From contig CABVDH010000045.1 in NCBI GenBank assembly GCA_902497065.1, positions 1-7,474 on the forward strand: a stretch of 7,474 nucleotides of DNA, in the 5' to 3' direction. This DNA comes from an uncultured Collinsella sp. (lineage in GTDB: Bacteria > Actinomycetota > Coriobacteriia > Coriobacteriales > Coriobacteriaceae). Both the position numbers and the translations under genes were made by a program. Numbering within the stretch: position 1 is the first letter of the stretch; every line of letters begins with the position of its first letter. Shown in pieces: positions 1 through 6,487 of the stretch. A model generated the notes under the pieces. It was not told the origin of the DNA. It ran no database searches and saw only the letters and a program-made list of their open reading frames with translations.

Positions 1-15
1 TATACTCATGGAAAA

Positions 16-48
16 CCTCCCATTTCCCGATGTCCAAGAAATGGGAGG
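16..48 (+). repeat. Perfect 11-bp inverted repeat in leader of the A24 peptidase gene
   Basis: CCTCCCATTTC (16-26) and GAAATGGGAGG (38-48) are exact reverse complements around an 11-nt loop (27-37). In plus-strand RNA this makes a strong hairpin with no T-run after it, so it is not a plus-strand terminator. On the minus strand the stem is followed by TTTTC (15-11), so it could be a weak minus-strand terminator, although no minus-strand gene leads into it. TATACT at 1-6 resembles a -10 box. If that box is used, the hairpin would sit at the very 5' end of the mRNA for the next gene. The repeat is seen directly; any role is inference. Confidence 0.6.
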
Positions 49-97
49 CAGTTCACAGGCACCTTTGTGGTGGTTTTTGCTTTTGCGATGCAGCTCG

Positions 98-103
98 AGG
101 AGG
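98..103 (+). promoter_or_regulatory. Ribosome binding site AGGAGG fixing the A24 peptidase start
   Basis: AGGAGG lies 6 nt before ATG at 110, a near-ideal Shine-Dalgarno position. It decides the start. The same frame stays open back to an ATG at 8, but that start has no such site and would add 34 residues that do not look like the family. Five of these bases (GGAGG, 99-103) could pair with CCTCC at 16-20 in the upstream hairpin. Confidence 0.8.
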
Positions 104-109
104 AGTCCG

Positions 110-532
110 ATGGTCTATATCCCGTTTTGGATTTGCATCTTTGCCGGCGTGGCAATTGATGCCCGAGAGCGACGGTTTCCCAATGGGCTTGCCGGCGCAT
201 GTGCCGTGGCGGCGTTGGCGGGCGTTTGGCTCGACAGGGGCGTTAACACTGCACTTGATCATGCCGGTCTTGCGGTCATCGTCTACCTTGCCCTTGTGCT
301 TACTGAGTCGCTCTGGCGGCGCCTTCGCCACGCCCCGGGCATCGGCATGGGAGATGCCAAGGCACTCTTCGCGCTTTGCACGCTCGACCCTACGGGTGGC
401 ATCGTGGCATTTGCCGCCGCACTCCTGGCCCTGGCCCTCTCCTGTCTCTTCACAAAATCGCGCTCCCTGCCATTGCTCCCGTTTTTAGTGCCGATTTTTG
501 CCATAATCGAGGTCGTGGGCTGCACTTTGTAA
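110..532 (+). CDS. A24-family prepilin peptidase-like membrane protein
   Basis: Probable intramembrane aspartyl peptidase of the A24 family, which cleaves leader peptides of type IV pilin-like proteins at the cytoplasmic membrane. The 140-residue protein carries both expected aspartates: D17 in AGVAIDARERRFPNG, matching the family's D-x(4)-R-x-PN pattern, and D82 in the GMGD motif at 79-82. Hydrophobic stretches near 4-16, 26-41, 53-66, 98-114 and 121-139 fit a compact multi-helix core. It lacks the N-terminal methylation domain of full-length PilD, so it resembles the short TadV/CpaA class. No pilin or secretion ATPase is encoded in the window, so its substrate is unknown. The ATG at 110 is chosen for its strong upstream AGGAGG. 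It lies 31 nt before the next gene and may be co-transcribed with it. The family call is good; actual peptidase activity is inferred. Confidence 0.8.
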   Translation: MVYIPFWICIFAGVAIDARERRFPNGLAGACAVAALAGVWLDRGVNTALDHAGLAVIVYLALVLTESLWRRLRHAPGIGMGDAKALFALCTLDPTGGIVAFAAALLALALSCLFTKSRSLPLLPFLVPIFAIIEVVGCTL

Positions 533-551
533 CCGATTGCGCATCCTTCTT

Positions 552-557
552 AAGGAG
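552..557 (+). promoter_or_regulatory. Ribosome binding site AAGGAG of the dGTPase-like gene
   Basis: AAGGAG sits 6 nt before ATG at 564. It supports that start over the in-frame TTG at 537, which would add nine residues and would place this site inside the coding region. Confidence 0.75.
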
Positions 558-563
558 CATGCC

Positions 564-1811
564 ATGGCAACTATTCAAGAAACGGCCGTCATTAAGGCGC
601 GCATGGACCGTATTCCCTCGGCGTTGTCGCCCGAACTTGTCAAGCGCATTGCCACCGATCGTGCTTCGGGCTATGTTAACCCGTATCGTTGCAACGACGA
701 TCAGGTCATTCGTCGTATTGATCGCGCTGCCGACAAAGGCACGCTTATGCGTCCGGCATTTATGCGCGATACCGAAAAGATTCTTCATCTTCCTGCGTAC
801 ACGCGTTATGCAGGCAAAACGCAGGTCTTTAGCTTCCGTAGCAATGATGATCTGTCGCGCCGCGGTTTGCATGTGCAGCTTGTCTCGCGCATTGCGCGCG
901 ATATCGGTCGCGCCCTGGGGCTCAACTGCGATCTGATCGAGGCGATTGGCCTGGGCCACGACTTGGGACACACGCCCTTTGGCCATGCCGGTGAGCGATT
1001 CCTCAATGATATTTACCACGAGCGCACGGGTCGTTACTTTTTCCATAACGTGCAGTCGGTCCGTGTGCTCGATGCGCTGTACGGCCGTAACGTGTCGCTT
1101 CAGACGCTCGATGGCGTGCTATGCCACAACGGCGAATATGAGCAGCGTGTGTTTGAGCTTTCGGACATGGGCTCCTTTGACCAGTTCGATCAGACGGTTG
1201 AGGACTGTATCGCCACGGGCTATAGCGCGATTGAGCACCTGCGCCCCATGACGCTCGAGGGCTGCGTCGTTCGCATCTCGGATATTCTTGCCTACGTCGG
1301 TCGTGACCGTCAGGATGCGATCGCGGCGGGCCTGCTGTCACCTGACGCTTTTGATGATGGCCGGGGCGGTGCCTACAACAGTTGGATCCTTACGCACGCT
1401 TCCATCGATATCGTGGAGCATAGCTATGGTAAGCCGCGCATCGAGATGAGCGAGGACCTGTTTGAGGAGATCCGCCGGGCCAAGCGCGAGAACTACGAGA
1501 AGATCTATAGCAAGGGCGGTATCGAAGGCGACTCCGAGGCGGAGCTGCGCGAAGCCTTCGAAAAGCTTTACGACCGTTGCCTGCAGGATATAAACGAAGG
1601 TGACGAGTCCTCGTATATCTTTAAACACCACATTTCTCGCATCGAGCAGCAGCTTTCCTACTACGATCGCGCCTATGCCTGGCAGAACGACAAGGATCAA
1701 GCGGTGGTGGATTACATCGCGAGCATGACGGACGGCTATTTCTGCGAGCTGACGAGCAAGCTATTCCCTGGTCTGGAGTTTCCGCATCGTACCTATATTA
1801 ACGAACGGTAG
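564..1811 (+). CDS. dgt: HD-domain dGTP triphosphohydrolase-like protein
   Basis: Member of the dGTPase branch of HD phosphohydrolases, cytosolic metal enzymes that split dGTP (or other dNTPs) to deoxynucleoside and triphosphate and so trim the dNTP pool. The 415-residue protein shows the family landmarks in order: AGKTQVF near 83-89, the first metal-ligand histidine H103 in SRRGLHVQLVSRIARDIG, the HD pair H132-D133 inside GHDLGHTPFGHAGE (131-144), the HN-x-QS-x-RVL motif at 161-169, and the distal aspartate D240 in VVRISDILAY. All metal ligands appear intact. The C-terminal third is less conserved and could set oligomer contacts or specificity. The start is ATG 564 with a good ribosome binding site; the stop is TAG. 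The next gene follows after about 60 nt containing a possible promoter. Substrate choice cannot be read from sequence, since some relatives prefer other dNTPs. Confidence 0.87.
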   Translation: MATIQETAVIKARMDRIPSALSPELVKRIATDRASGYVNPYRCNDDQVIRRIDRAADKGTLMRPAFMRDTEKILHLPAYTRYAGKTQVFSFRSNDDLSRRGLHVQLVSRIARDIGRALGLNCDLIEAIGLGHDLGHTPFGHAGERFLNDIYHERTGRYFFHNVQSVRVLDALYGRNVSLQTLDGVLCHNGEYEQRVFELSDMGSFDQFDQTVEDCIATGYSAIEHLRPMTLEGCVVRISDILAYVGRDRQDAIAAGLLSPDAFDDGRGGAYNSWILTHASIDIVEHSYGKPRIEMSEDLFEEIRRAKRENYEKIYSKGGIEGDSEAELREAFEKLYDRCLQDINEGDESSYIFKHHISRIEQQLSYYDRAYAWQNDKDQAVVDYIASMTDGYFCELTSKLFPGLEFPHRTYINER

Positions 1812-1826
1812 TTCGTATTAATTCGG

Positions 1827-1850
1827 TATACTGTTAGTTGAAAACGTTTT
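1827..1850 (+). promoter_or_regulatory. Possible rarA promoter (-10 TATACT) with palindrome AAAACGTTTT
   Basis: TATACT at 1827-1832 differs from the TATAAT consensus at one base. No convincing -35 box lies at the right distance (1804-1809 reads AACGGT). The expected start of transcription would be near 1839. It would be overlapped by the perfect 10-bp palindrome AAAACGTTTT at 1841-1850, whose CG-centred form resembles LacI/GalR-family operators. Both elements are visible, but a palindrome of this size is expected several times by chance in a window this long. Confidence 0.3.
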
Positions 1851-1871
1851 TGATTGATGCACGGGATGGCT

Positions 1872-3221
1872 ATGGACGACCTTTTTTCTGCTTCGACGCG
1901 CGAGCGTTCCTTTCAGAATGCGCCGCTTGCGGTGCGTATGCGCCCCAATTCGCTCGACGAGTATGTGGGCCAGCAAAAGGCCGTCGGTAAGGGCTCATGG
2001 TTGCGTGCCGCGATCGAACACGACGTGCTTTCCAGTGTGATTTTGTATGGGCCGGCCGGTACGGGTAAGACGACGCTGGCCCATATTATCGCCAACCATA
2101 CTAAGAGCGAGTTTGTCGAGGTCAGCGCTGTGACGGGCACCGTGAAGGACCTGCGTCGCGTGATTGATGAGGCCAAGACGCGCCTGAATACGTACGACCG
2201 CCGCACCATTCTATTCATCGATGAGATTCACCGCTTCTCTAAATCGCAGCAGGATGCCCTGCTGCATGCAGTTGAGAACCGTACCGTCATTATGATTGGC
2301 GCTACGACGGAGAACCCGTACTTCGAGGTCAACTCGGCACTGCTCTCACGTGGTCGCGTCGTGGAGCTTGAGCATCTGAAGGATGAGGATATCGCCACGC
2401 TTATTGAACGTGCGCTTGAGGCGCCGCAGGGCTTGAACGGTAAGTTCTCGGCCGATGAGGATACGGTCAAGACCATCTGCACGCTGGCAGCGGGTGACGC
2501 TCGCTCGGCGCTCACGACGCTCGAGCTTGCGAGCGAGATTGCCGTCACGCGTCCCGATACCGAGGGAACGCCAGCGCCCGCGGCGGGGGAGCGCTATCCC
2601 ATCACCGTGGATGACGTAAAGATCGCCAACCCGCGTCGCGGCTTTACGTATGACAAAAACGGCGACATGCACTACGACATCATCAGTGCGTTCATCAAGT
2701 CCATGCGCGGTAGCGACCCCGATGCCACGATCTATTGGCTCGCGCGCATGATCGATGCTGGGGAGGATCCTAAGTTTATCGCTCGCCGCATTATGATTCA
2801 CGCTTCTGAGGATGTTGGCAACGCCGACCCGCAGGCGCTTTTGGTGGCGCATGCCGCGTTTAAGTCTGCCGAGGTCATTGGCTATCCCGAGTGCCGCATT
2901 AACCTGGCTCAGGCTGCACTCTATGTGTGCTTGGCGCCAAAATCCAACGCGTGTGAGGCTTCGATCGATGCGGCGCTGGCCGATATACATTCTAGTGGGC
3001 TTCGCGAGGTGCCGAGTTATCTGCGCGATCGCCATCGCCCGGGCAGCGATGAATACGGTGTGTATAAATACCCGCACGATTATCCTGAAGGCTGGGTCGA
3101 TCAGCGCTATTTGCCCGAGGGGCTGGAGCGCGGTGCGTTCTGGCAGCCTGCCGGGCGCGGCTGGGAAGAGTGGCGCGTAGAGCAAAGCGAACGTGACCGC
3201 AGCGGGAATGCACCGAAGTAG
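1872..3221 (+). CDS. rarA: Replication-associated recombination protein A (RarA/MgsA)
   Basis: AAA+ ATPase acting at stalled or gapped replication forks, related to clamp loaders and eukaryotic WRNIP1. The 449-residue product is close to the E. coli RarA length of about 447. Visible motifs: APLAVRMRP near 18-25, DEYVGQQ near 29-35, Walker A GPAGTGKTT (60-68), Walker B FIDEIHRF (115-122), sensor-1 region GATTENP (143-149), likely arginine finger in SALLSR (R160), and sensor-2 region GDARSALTTLELA (208-220). The C-terminal tetramerisation domain follows, with HYDIISAFIKSMRGSDPDA (267-285) and the highly typical SEDVGNADPQAL (312-323). The start is uncertain. TTG 1854 and ATGs at 1857, 1866 and 1872 are all in frame and none has a strong Shine-Dalgarno. 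I chose 1872 because GGA lies 5 nt upstream and MDDLF is a common actinobacterial RarA N-terminus. It follows the dGTPase-like gene and precedes the DUF948 gene by 100 nt. Confidence 0.94.
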   Translation: MDDLFSASTRERSFQNAPLAVRMRPNSLDEYVGQQKAVGKGSWLRAAIEHDVLSSVILYGPAGTGKTTLAHIIANHTKSEFVEVSAVTGTVKDLRRVIDEAKTRLNTYDRRTILFIDEIHRFSKSQQDALLHAVENRTVIMIGATTENPYFEVNSALLSRGRVVELEHLKDEDIATLIERALEAPQGLNGKFSADEDTVKTICTLAAGDARSALTTLELASEIAVTRPDTEGTPAPAAGERYPITVDDVKIANPRRGFTYDKNGDMHYDIISAFIKSMRGSDPDATIYWLARMIDAGEDPKFIARRIMIHASEDVGNADPQALLVAHAAFKSAEVIGYPECRINLAQAALYVCLAPKSNACEASIDAALADIHSSGLREVPSYLRDRHRPGSDEYGVYKYPHDYPEGWVDQRYLPEGLERGAFWQPAGRGWEEWRVEQSERDRSGNAPK

Positions 3222-3252
3222 CTGCTGATAATTTTGTCCCACGTTGCTGCTC

Positions 3253-3283
3253 TTGGCATGTTCGGTCCCCTTTGGGGTACCAT
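3253..3283 (+). promoter_or_regulatory. Candidate promoter region of the DUF948-sigma operon
   Basis: The 100-nt gap between rarA and the DUF948 gene holds TTGGCA (3253-3258) and TACCAT (3278-3283), spaced 19 nt, a mediocre housekeeping-type pair. Overlapping it is GGGGTAC (3274-3280), which resembles the GGGTA -10 element used by SigB/SigF-type sigma factors. The matching GTTT-like -35 is poor: the nearest candidate is GTTC at 3260-3263, with a spacer that is too short. An imperfect hairpin (GGTCCCC, 3264-3270, against GGGGTACC, 3274-3281) covers the same bases. Evidence favours some promoter here, but its class is not settled. Confidence 0.35.
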
Positions 3284-3321
3284 GAAAAGCGTCTGTATTT
3301 CGATTCTTCCGGGAGGCTTGT

Positions 3322-3909
3322 ATGAGTCCCATTCAAATCGCCCTGCTGCTGCTCGCCGTTGCCGGCGTGTGGGCCATCGCTGAGCTCGCGCTTACCCTGC
3401 GCAAGACCCGCAATGTTGTTGACTCGCTCGATAAGACCGTGAACGACCTCAACAACACCATCGCCGAGGCTCAGCCTGTGGTGGCAAAGCTCGATGGCGC
3501 TGTCGATGAGCTTACGCCGGCGCTTGCCCAGATGGAGCCGCTGCTTAAGTCGAGCAAGACGGCAGTTGATGCCCTTACCTCCAATCTCGTAGAGGTCGAA
3601 GCCGTGGTTCGCGACATTTCCGAGGTTACGGGCAGCATGGCCGAGGCCAGCAATGCTGTGTCGAGCGTGACCGACTCTGCCGCCGGTGCTGTGCAGAAGC
3701 TCTTCAATAAGGTGAAGGCTCCTGCAGCTGAAGCCGAGCGCAAGCTTTCCGCTGCCGCCGAAGAAGCCGAGCAGCCGACCGAGCGCGTCTTGATTGGCGA
3801 GGACGAGGCCGCCGCGGGCGACGATGATGGCCAGAAGTCTGTAGCCAAGCCAGCTCAGTATTACACCTATACGCCCGCCGAGACCTCCGAGGAGTCCTGC
3901 GATGAGTAG
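3322..3909 (+). CDS. DUF948-family membrane-anchored coiled-coil protein
   Basis: Predicted single-pass membrane protein of 195 residues. One helix near residues 4-24 (IQIALLLLAVAGVWAIAELAL) is followed by basic residues and then a long heptad-like amphipathic region from about 30 to 125 with regularly spaced V, L and I. An Ala/Glu-rich segment follows (126-150), then an acidic tail ending in a Tyr-rich patch near 179-182. This is the usual DUF948 architecture, with the long helical part probably in the cytoplasm. The molecular function of DUF948 is unknown. From memory, B. subtilis YtxG is a related general-stress protein, which fits linkage to a sigma factor here. GGGAGG lies 5 nt before ATG 3322. 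The stop overlaps the next gene's start by 8 nt, implying translational coupling with the anti-sigma-like gene. Actinobacterial rarA-alaS loci commonly contain such a gene. Confidence 0.78.
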   Translation: MSPIQIALLLLAVAGVWAIAELALTLRKTRNVVDSLDKTVNDLNNTIAEAQPVVAKLDGAVDELTPALAQMEPLLKSSKTAVDALTSNLVEVEAVVRDISEVTGSMAEASNAVSSVTDSAAGAVQKLFNKVKAPAAEAERKLSAAAEEAEQPTERVLIGEDEAAAGDDDGQKSVAKPAQYYTYTPAETSEESCDE

Positions 3910-4279
3910 CGAAGCAACCTGCCCCATTACGCTGAGCGTTGCCGGTGATCCGCGTCTCGCGCGCTTGGTGCGCATGACGGCCGCCAACGTTGGCGCCCTG
4001 TGCTCTATGTCCGTCGATCGAATCGAGGACATCCGTATGGCTGCCGAGGAAGCCTTCATCTTTGGCTGCACGGCCGTTGATTCCGACGATATCTCGATTA
4101 AATTCGATGTCGACGAATCGCATGTGGGCATGACCTTTACCTTTGGCGATCAGGCGACTGTCGATGAGGATGACCAGGCTGCCGTATATGCCGAGCTCAT
4201 TTTGGCGAGCGTGTGCGATTCCTACGAAAAGACTGCGGCGCCCCTAACGCTTTCCCTCGACCTCAAGGCGGATATCTAA
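3902..4279 (+). CDS. RsbW-like anti-sigma protein (HATPase fold, degenerate ATP site)
   Basis: The small 125-residue soluble protein sits directly before a SigB-type sigma gene, the place RsbW/SpoIIAB anti-sigma kinases occupy. Residues 12-60 follow the RsbW N-terminal pattern: a strand, a helix (RLARLVRMTAANVG), then IEDIRMAAEEAFIFGC (41-56), which aligns with the RsbW N-box helix. The key N-box asparagine four residues after the glutamate is F54 here (E50-A-F-I-F54). No DxGxG motif follows FTFGD (79-83), and the glycine-rich GLGI segment appears as QAAV (92-95). It is also shorter than typical RsbW (about 160 residues). So it may bind sigma without ATP or kinase activity, or act otherwise. 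GAGGAG lies 7 nt before ATG 3902, inside the end of the DUF948 gene; the sigma gene begins 1 nt after its stop. The fold assignment rests on local motif resemblance and context. Confidence 0.65.
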   Translation: MSSEATCPITLSVAGDPRLARLVRMTAANVGALCSMSVDRIEDIRMAAEEAFIFGCTAVDSDDISIKFDVDESHVGMTFTFGDQATVDEDDQAAVYAELILASVCDSYEKTAAPLTLSLDLKADI

Positions 4280-4280
4280 T

Positions 4281-5072
4281 ATGACCGAACGTTCCCGAAG
4301 CGGCAAGACCGCTTGGGACAAGGAGAAAACTCGCGAGCTGTTTCGCCGTTATAAGGAGACCGGTGATCCGGATGCCCGCGAGCAGCTCGTCATGTCCCAT
4401 ATGAACCTGGTAAGGTTTCTTGCCAACAAATTTAAGAACCGCGGCGAGCCGCTCGATGACCTTTTGCAGGTCGGCTATCTGGGCTTGCTCAAGGCTATCG
4501 ACCGTTTTGACCCCGAGCGCGGACTCGAATTCACGACGTTTGCCACACCTACCATTCTGGGTGAGATTAAGCGTCACTTCCGCGACAAAGGCTGGAGTGT
4601 GCGCGTGCCCCGTCGCTTGCAGGAGCTCTCTGCCAAGGTCAATCAGGCTACCGACAAGCTCACTAACGAGCTTCAGCGTTCGCCCAAGGTTGAGGAAATC
4701 GCCGATTACCTGGGCGTGACCGTCGACGAGGTGCTCGAAGCCATGGAATCGTCCTCGGCCTATACCTCGGTGCCTATCGAGGCTCCCGGCGCGTCCGACT
4801 CCGACGATGCGCCTTCGATTCTCGATCGCTACGCCGACGACGACAACGAGCTCGACTTTACCGATGATCGCCTGGTAATCGAGGAAGCCATCCGCGATTT
4901 CTCGCCGCGCGAGCGCGAGGTAATCGAGCTGCGCTTTGTGAAGGGCATGACCCAGATCGAGATTGCCAAGAAGCTGGGCATCTCGCAGGTACAGGTCTCG
5001 CGTCTGCTGCGTCGTACCCTTAAGAAGATTCAGGACAAGATCGACCCCGACGGAGTGATGGTTCGTTCATGA
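4281..5072 (+). CDS. SigB/SigF/SigG-family RNA polymerase sigma factor
   Basis: Alternative (group 3) sigma-70 factor that directs RNA polymerase to stress-type promoters. At 263 residues it matches B. subtilis SigB (about 262). Region 2 spans roughly 36-115. It includes HMNLVRFLANKF (40-51), the core-binding segment DDLLQVGYLGLLKAIDRFD (59-77), and the -10 recognition segment FTTFATPTILGEIKRHFRDK (84-103) followed by WSVRVPRRL. Region 3 covers about 116-156. An acidic linker rich in Asp (172-196) precedes region 4, with SPREREVIELRFVKGMTQ (208-225) and a helix-turn-helix ending QVQVSRLLRRTLKKI (236-250). No region 1.1 is present, as expected for this group. The gene lies 1 nt after the RsbW-like gene and its TGA overlaps the next ATG (ATGA, 5069-5072), so all three are probably co-translated. 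No RsbV-type antagonist is encoded nearby. The target regulon cannot be seen here. Confidence 0.93.
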   Translation: MTERSRSGKTAWDKEKTRELFRRYKETGDPDAREQLVMSHMNLVRFLANKFKNRGEPLDDLLQVGYLGLLKAIDRFDPERGLEFTTFATPTILGEIKRHFRDKGWSVRVPRRLQELSAKVNQATDKLTNELQRSPKVEEIADYLGVTVDEVLEAMESSSAYTSVPIEAPGASDSDDAPSILDRYADDDNELDFTDDRLVIEEAIRDFSPREREVIELRFVKGMTQIEIAKKLGISQVQVSRLLRRTLKKIQDKIDPDGVMVRS

Positions 5073-6481
5073 ATGAGCACCCCCAACAAACCGACCGAAC
5101 GCTGCGCGATACCCGTATTCTGACGTTGCGCATTTGGGGCGTCGTCGGCTGCATTGTCATCGCCGCCGTCATCTTTAACCTTATGGGCATCCTGGCGCCG
5201 GTTATCGAGTTTTTGGCAGTCGGTTCCATCATCGCTTTTGTGATGTCGCCGATCACCAATTGGCTTGAGCACCATGGCGTGAATCGCGGCATCGGTTCGC
5301 TTGTTGCGCTTATTGTGGTCGTTGCCGTGCTCGTCGGCGTCGTTTGCATCTTGTCGCCGATTCTCTTTGGTCAGATCATGGAAGTCCTGAGCCGCCTGCC
5401 CGAGCAGCTTCGTGTTGCTGGTGGCGACCTCAACGAGATGATCTCGCATGCCAAGACGCTCAATAACACGCCGCTCAAGGAGTATCTGGACGATAACCTT
5501 TCTTCGCTCGTCACGGTGGCGTCCAAGTATGTCTCACAGATTGCCGCCGAGCTTGGCCGCGGTGTATTCCCGCTCATTACCAATACGGCCTCGCAGCTGT
5601 TTGTTATCTTCCTGGGCTTGGTGCTTGCTTACTGGCTTGCCTGCGATTATCCCCGCATGCACCACGAGGTCTGCACAATCATCGGTCAGGAAAAGGAGAC
5701 CTCGTACCGCTTTATGGTCGCGATTCTTTCGCGCTCGGTCGGCGGCTATATGCGTGGCATGGTCGTGACGTCCATCTGCGGCGGCATCCTTGCCTTTATC
5801 GGCTTTACGCTCATTGGCCATCCATACGCAGCACTCATGGCCATCTTCACCGGCATTATGCATTTGGTCCCGGTTGTCGGTCCCTGGGTGAGTGCTGCGA
5901 TTGCCACGGTGCTCGGCTTTATGTTCAGCCCTATGCTGGCGTTGTGGACCTTGATCGTGACTATGGTGGCACAAAATGTCACCGACAACGTCATTTCGCC
6001 TAAGGTCATGCAGAGCTCGGTCCAGGTGCATCCCATCATGAGTCTGACGGCCCTCGTTATTGGTTCGGCACTCATGGGCCCCATCGGCATGGTCATCGCC
6101 ATCCCGTTGTGCGCGGCCCTCAAGGGCATTTTCGTCTACTACTTTGAGAACGAGACCGGCCGCCAGCTCGTGGCATACGACGGCGCCGTGTTTAAGGGAA
6201 CGCCGTATCGCGATGCCGAGGGCAACCCGGTCGCCGCCTATGACGCGCTTGGAGACGATACGTTCATCTATGAGTCCGAGCTCATCGGCAACGAGACCGC
6301 GCCGGAGGCTAAGGCTATGCCCAAACCAGAACTCGATAATCCCTGGATTAAGCTGTCGGGTCTTCAGCCCGACGCGACGGGCTTTTTCAAGAACCCCTTC
6401 GCCAAGGATGACGATTCCAATACGGACGACGACACCAAAACCGGCATCGACGGCTCCATGGACGATTCGGATTCCAAATAG
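5069..6481 (+). CDS. AI-2E family transporter (PerM/YdiK-like)
   Basis: Polytopic inner-membrane protein of 470 residues in the AI-2E/PerM exporter family, whose characterised members include autoinducer-2 exporters and ion/proton antiporters. Predicted helices lie near 23-45, 46-63, 76-99, 172-192, 232-250, 254-288 (probably two segments), 289-305 and 325-355. Between helices 3 and 4 is a long amphipathic segment (100-170), as usual in the family. The signature block is clear: NVISPKVMQSSVQVHPIMSL (307-326), with Pro and His in expected places, then GSALMGPIGMVIAIPLCAALKG (332-353). Unusual is the roughly 110-residue hydrophilic tail after 358, strongly acidic at the end (DDDSNTDDD, DDSDSK). 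The start codon overlaps the sigma stop by 4 nt; only a distant GGAG (5052-5055) precedes it, so translation probably relies on coupling. The transported substrate is unknown, and the AI-2 name should not be taken as function. Confidence 0.88.
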   Translation: MNEHPQQTDRTLRDTRILTLRIWGVVGCIVIAAVIFNLMGILAPVIEFLAVGSIIAFVMSPITNWLEHHGVNRGIGSLVALIVVVAVLVGVVCILSPILFGQIMEVLSRLPEQLRVAGGDLNEMISHAKTLNNTPLKEYLDDNLSSLVTVASKYVSQIAAELGRGVFPLITNTASQLFVIFLGLVLAYWLACDYPRMHHEVCTIIGQEKETSYRFMVAILSRSVGGYMRGMVVTSICGGILAFIGFTLIGHPYAALMAIFTGIMHLVPVVGPWVSAAIATVLGFMFSPMLALWTLIVTMVAQNVTDNVISPKVMQSSVQVHPIMSLTALVIGSALMGPIGMVIAIPLCAALKGIFVYYFENETGRQLVAYDGAVFKGTPYRDAEGNPVAAYDALGDDTFIYESELIGNETAPEAKAMPKPELDNPWIKLSGLQPDATGFFKNPFAKDDDSNTDDDTKTGIDGSMDDSDSK

Positions 6482-6487
6482 GTCCCG

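Noticed and set aside
8..109. Upstream extension of the A24 peptidase to ATG at 8
   Set aside because: The added 34 residues overlap the leader hairpin, do not match the family, and the strong AGGAGG at 98-103 points to ATG 110.
3264..3281. Hairpin GGTCCCC/GGGGTACC as a rarA terminator
   Set aside because: The stem is imperfect and no T-run follows (CATGAAAAGC), so it does not fit an intrinsic terminator.
2346..3332. Long open frame on the minus strand (328 codons) opposite rarA
   Set aside because: Lies antisense to the well-supported RarA C-terminal domain, has no recognisable motif, and is Arg-rich with the composition expected of a mirrored high-GC gene.
2992..4131. 379-codon open frame on the minus strand spanning rarA, DUF948 and the RsbW-like gene
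   Set aside because: Crosses three plus-strand genes with good start sites; no family resemblance and no ribosome binding site seen. Composition typical of an antisense shadow.
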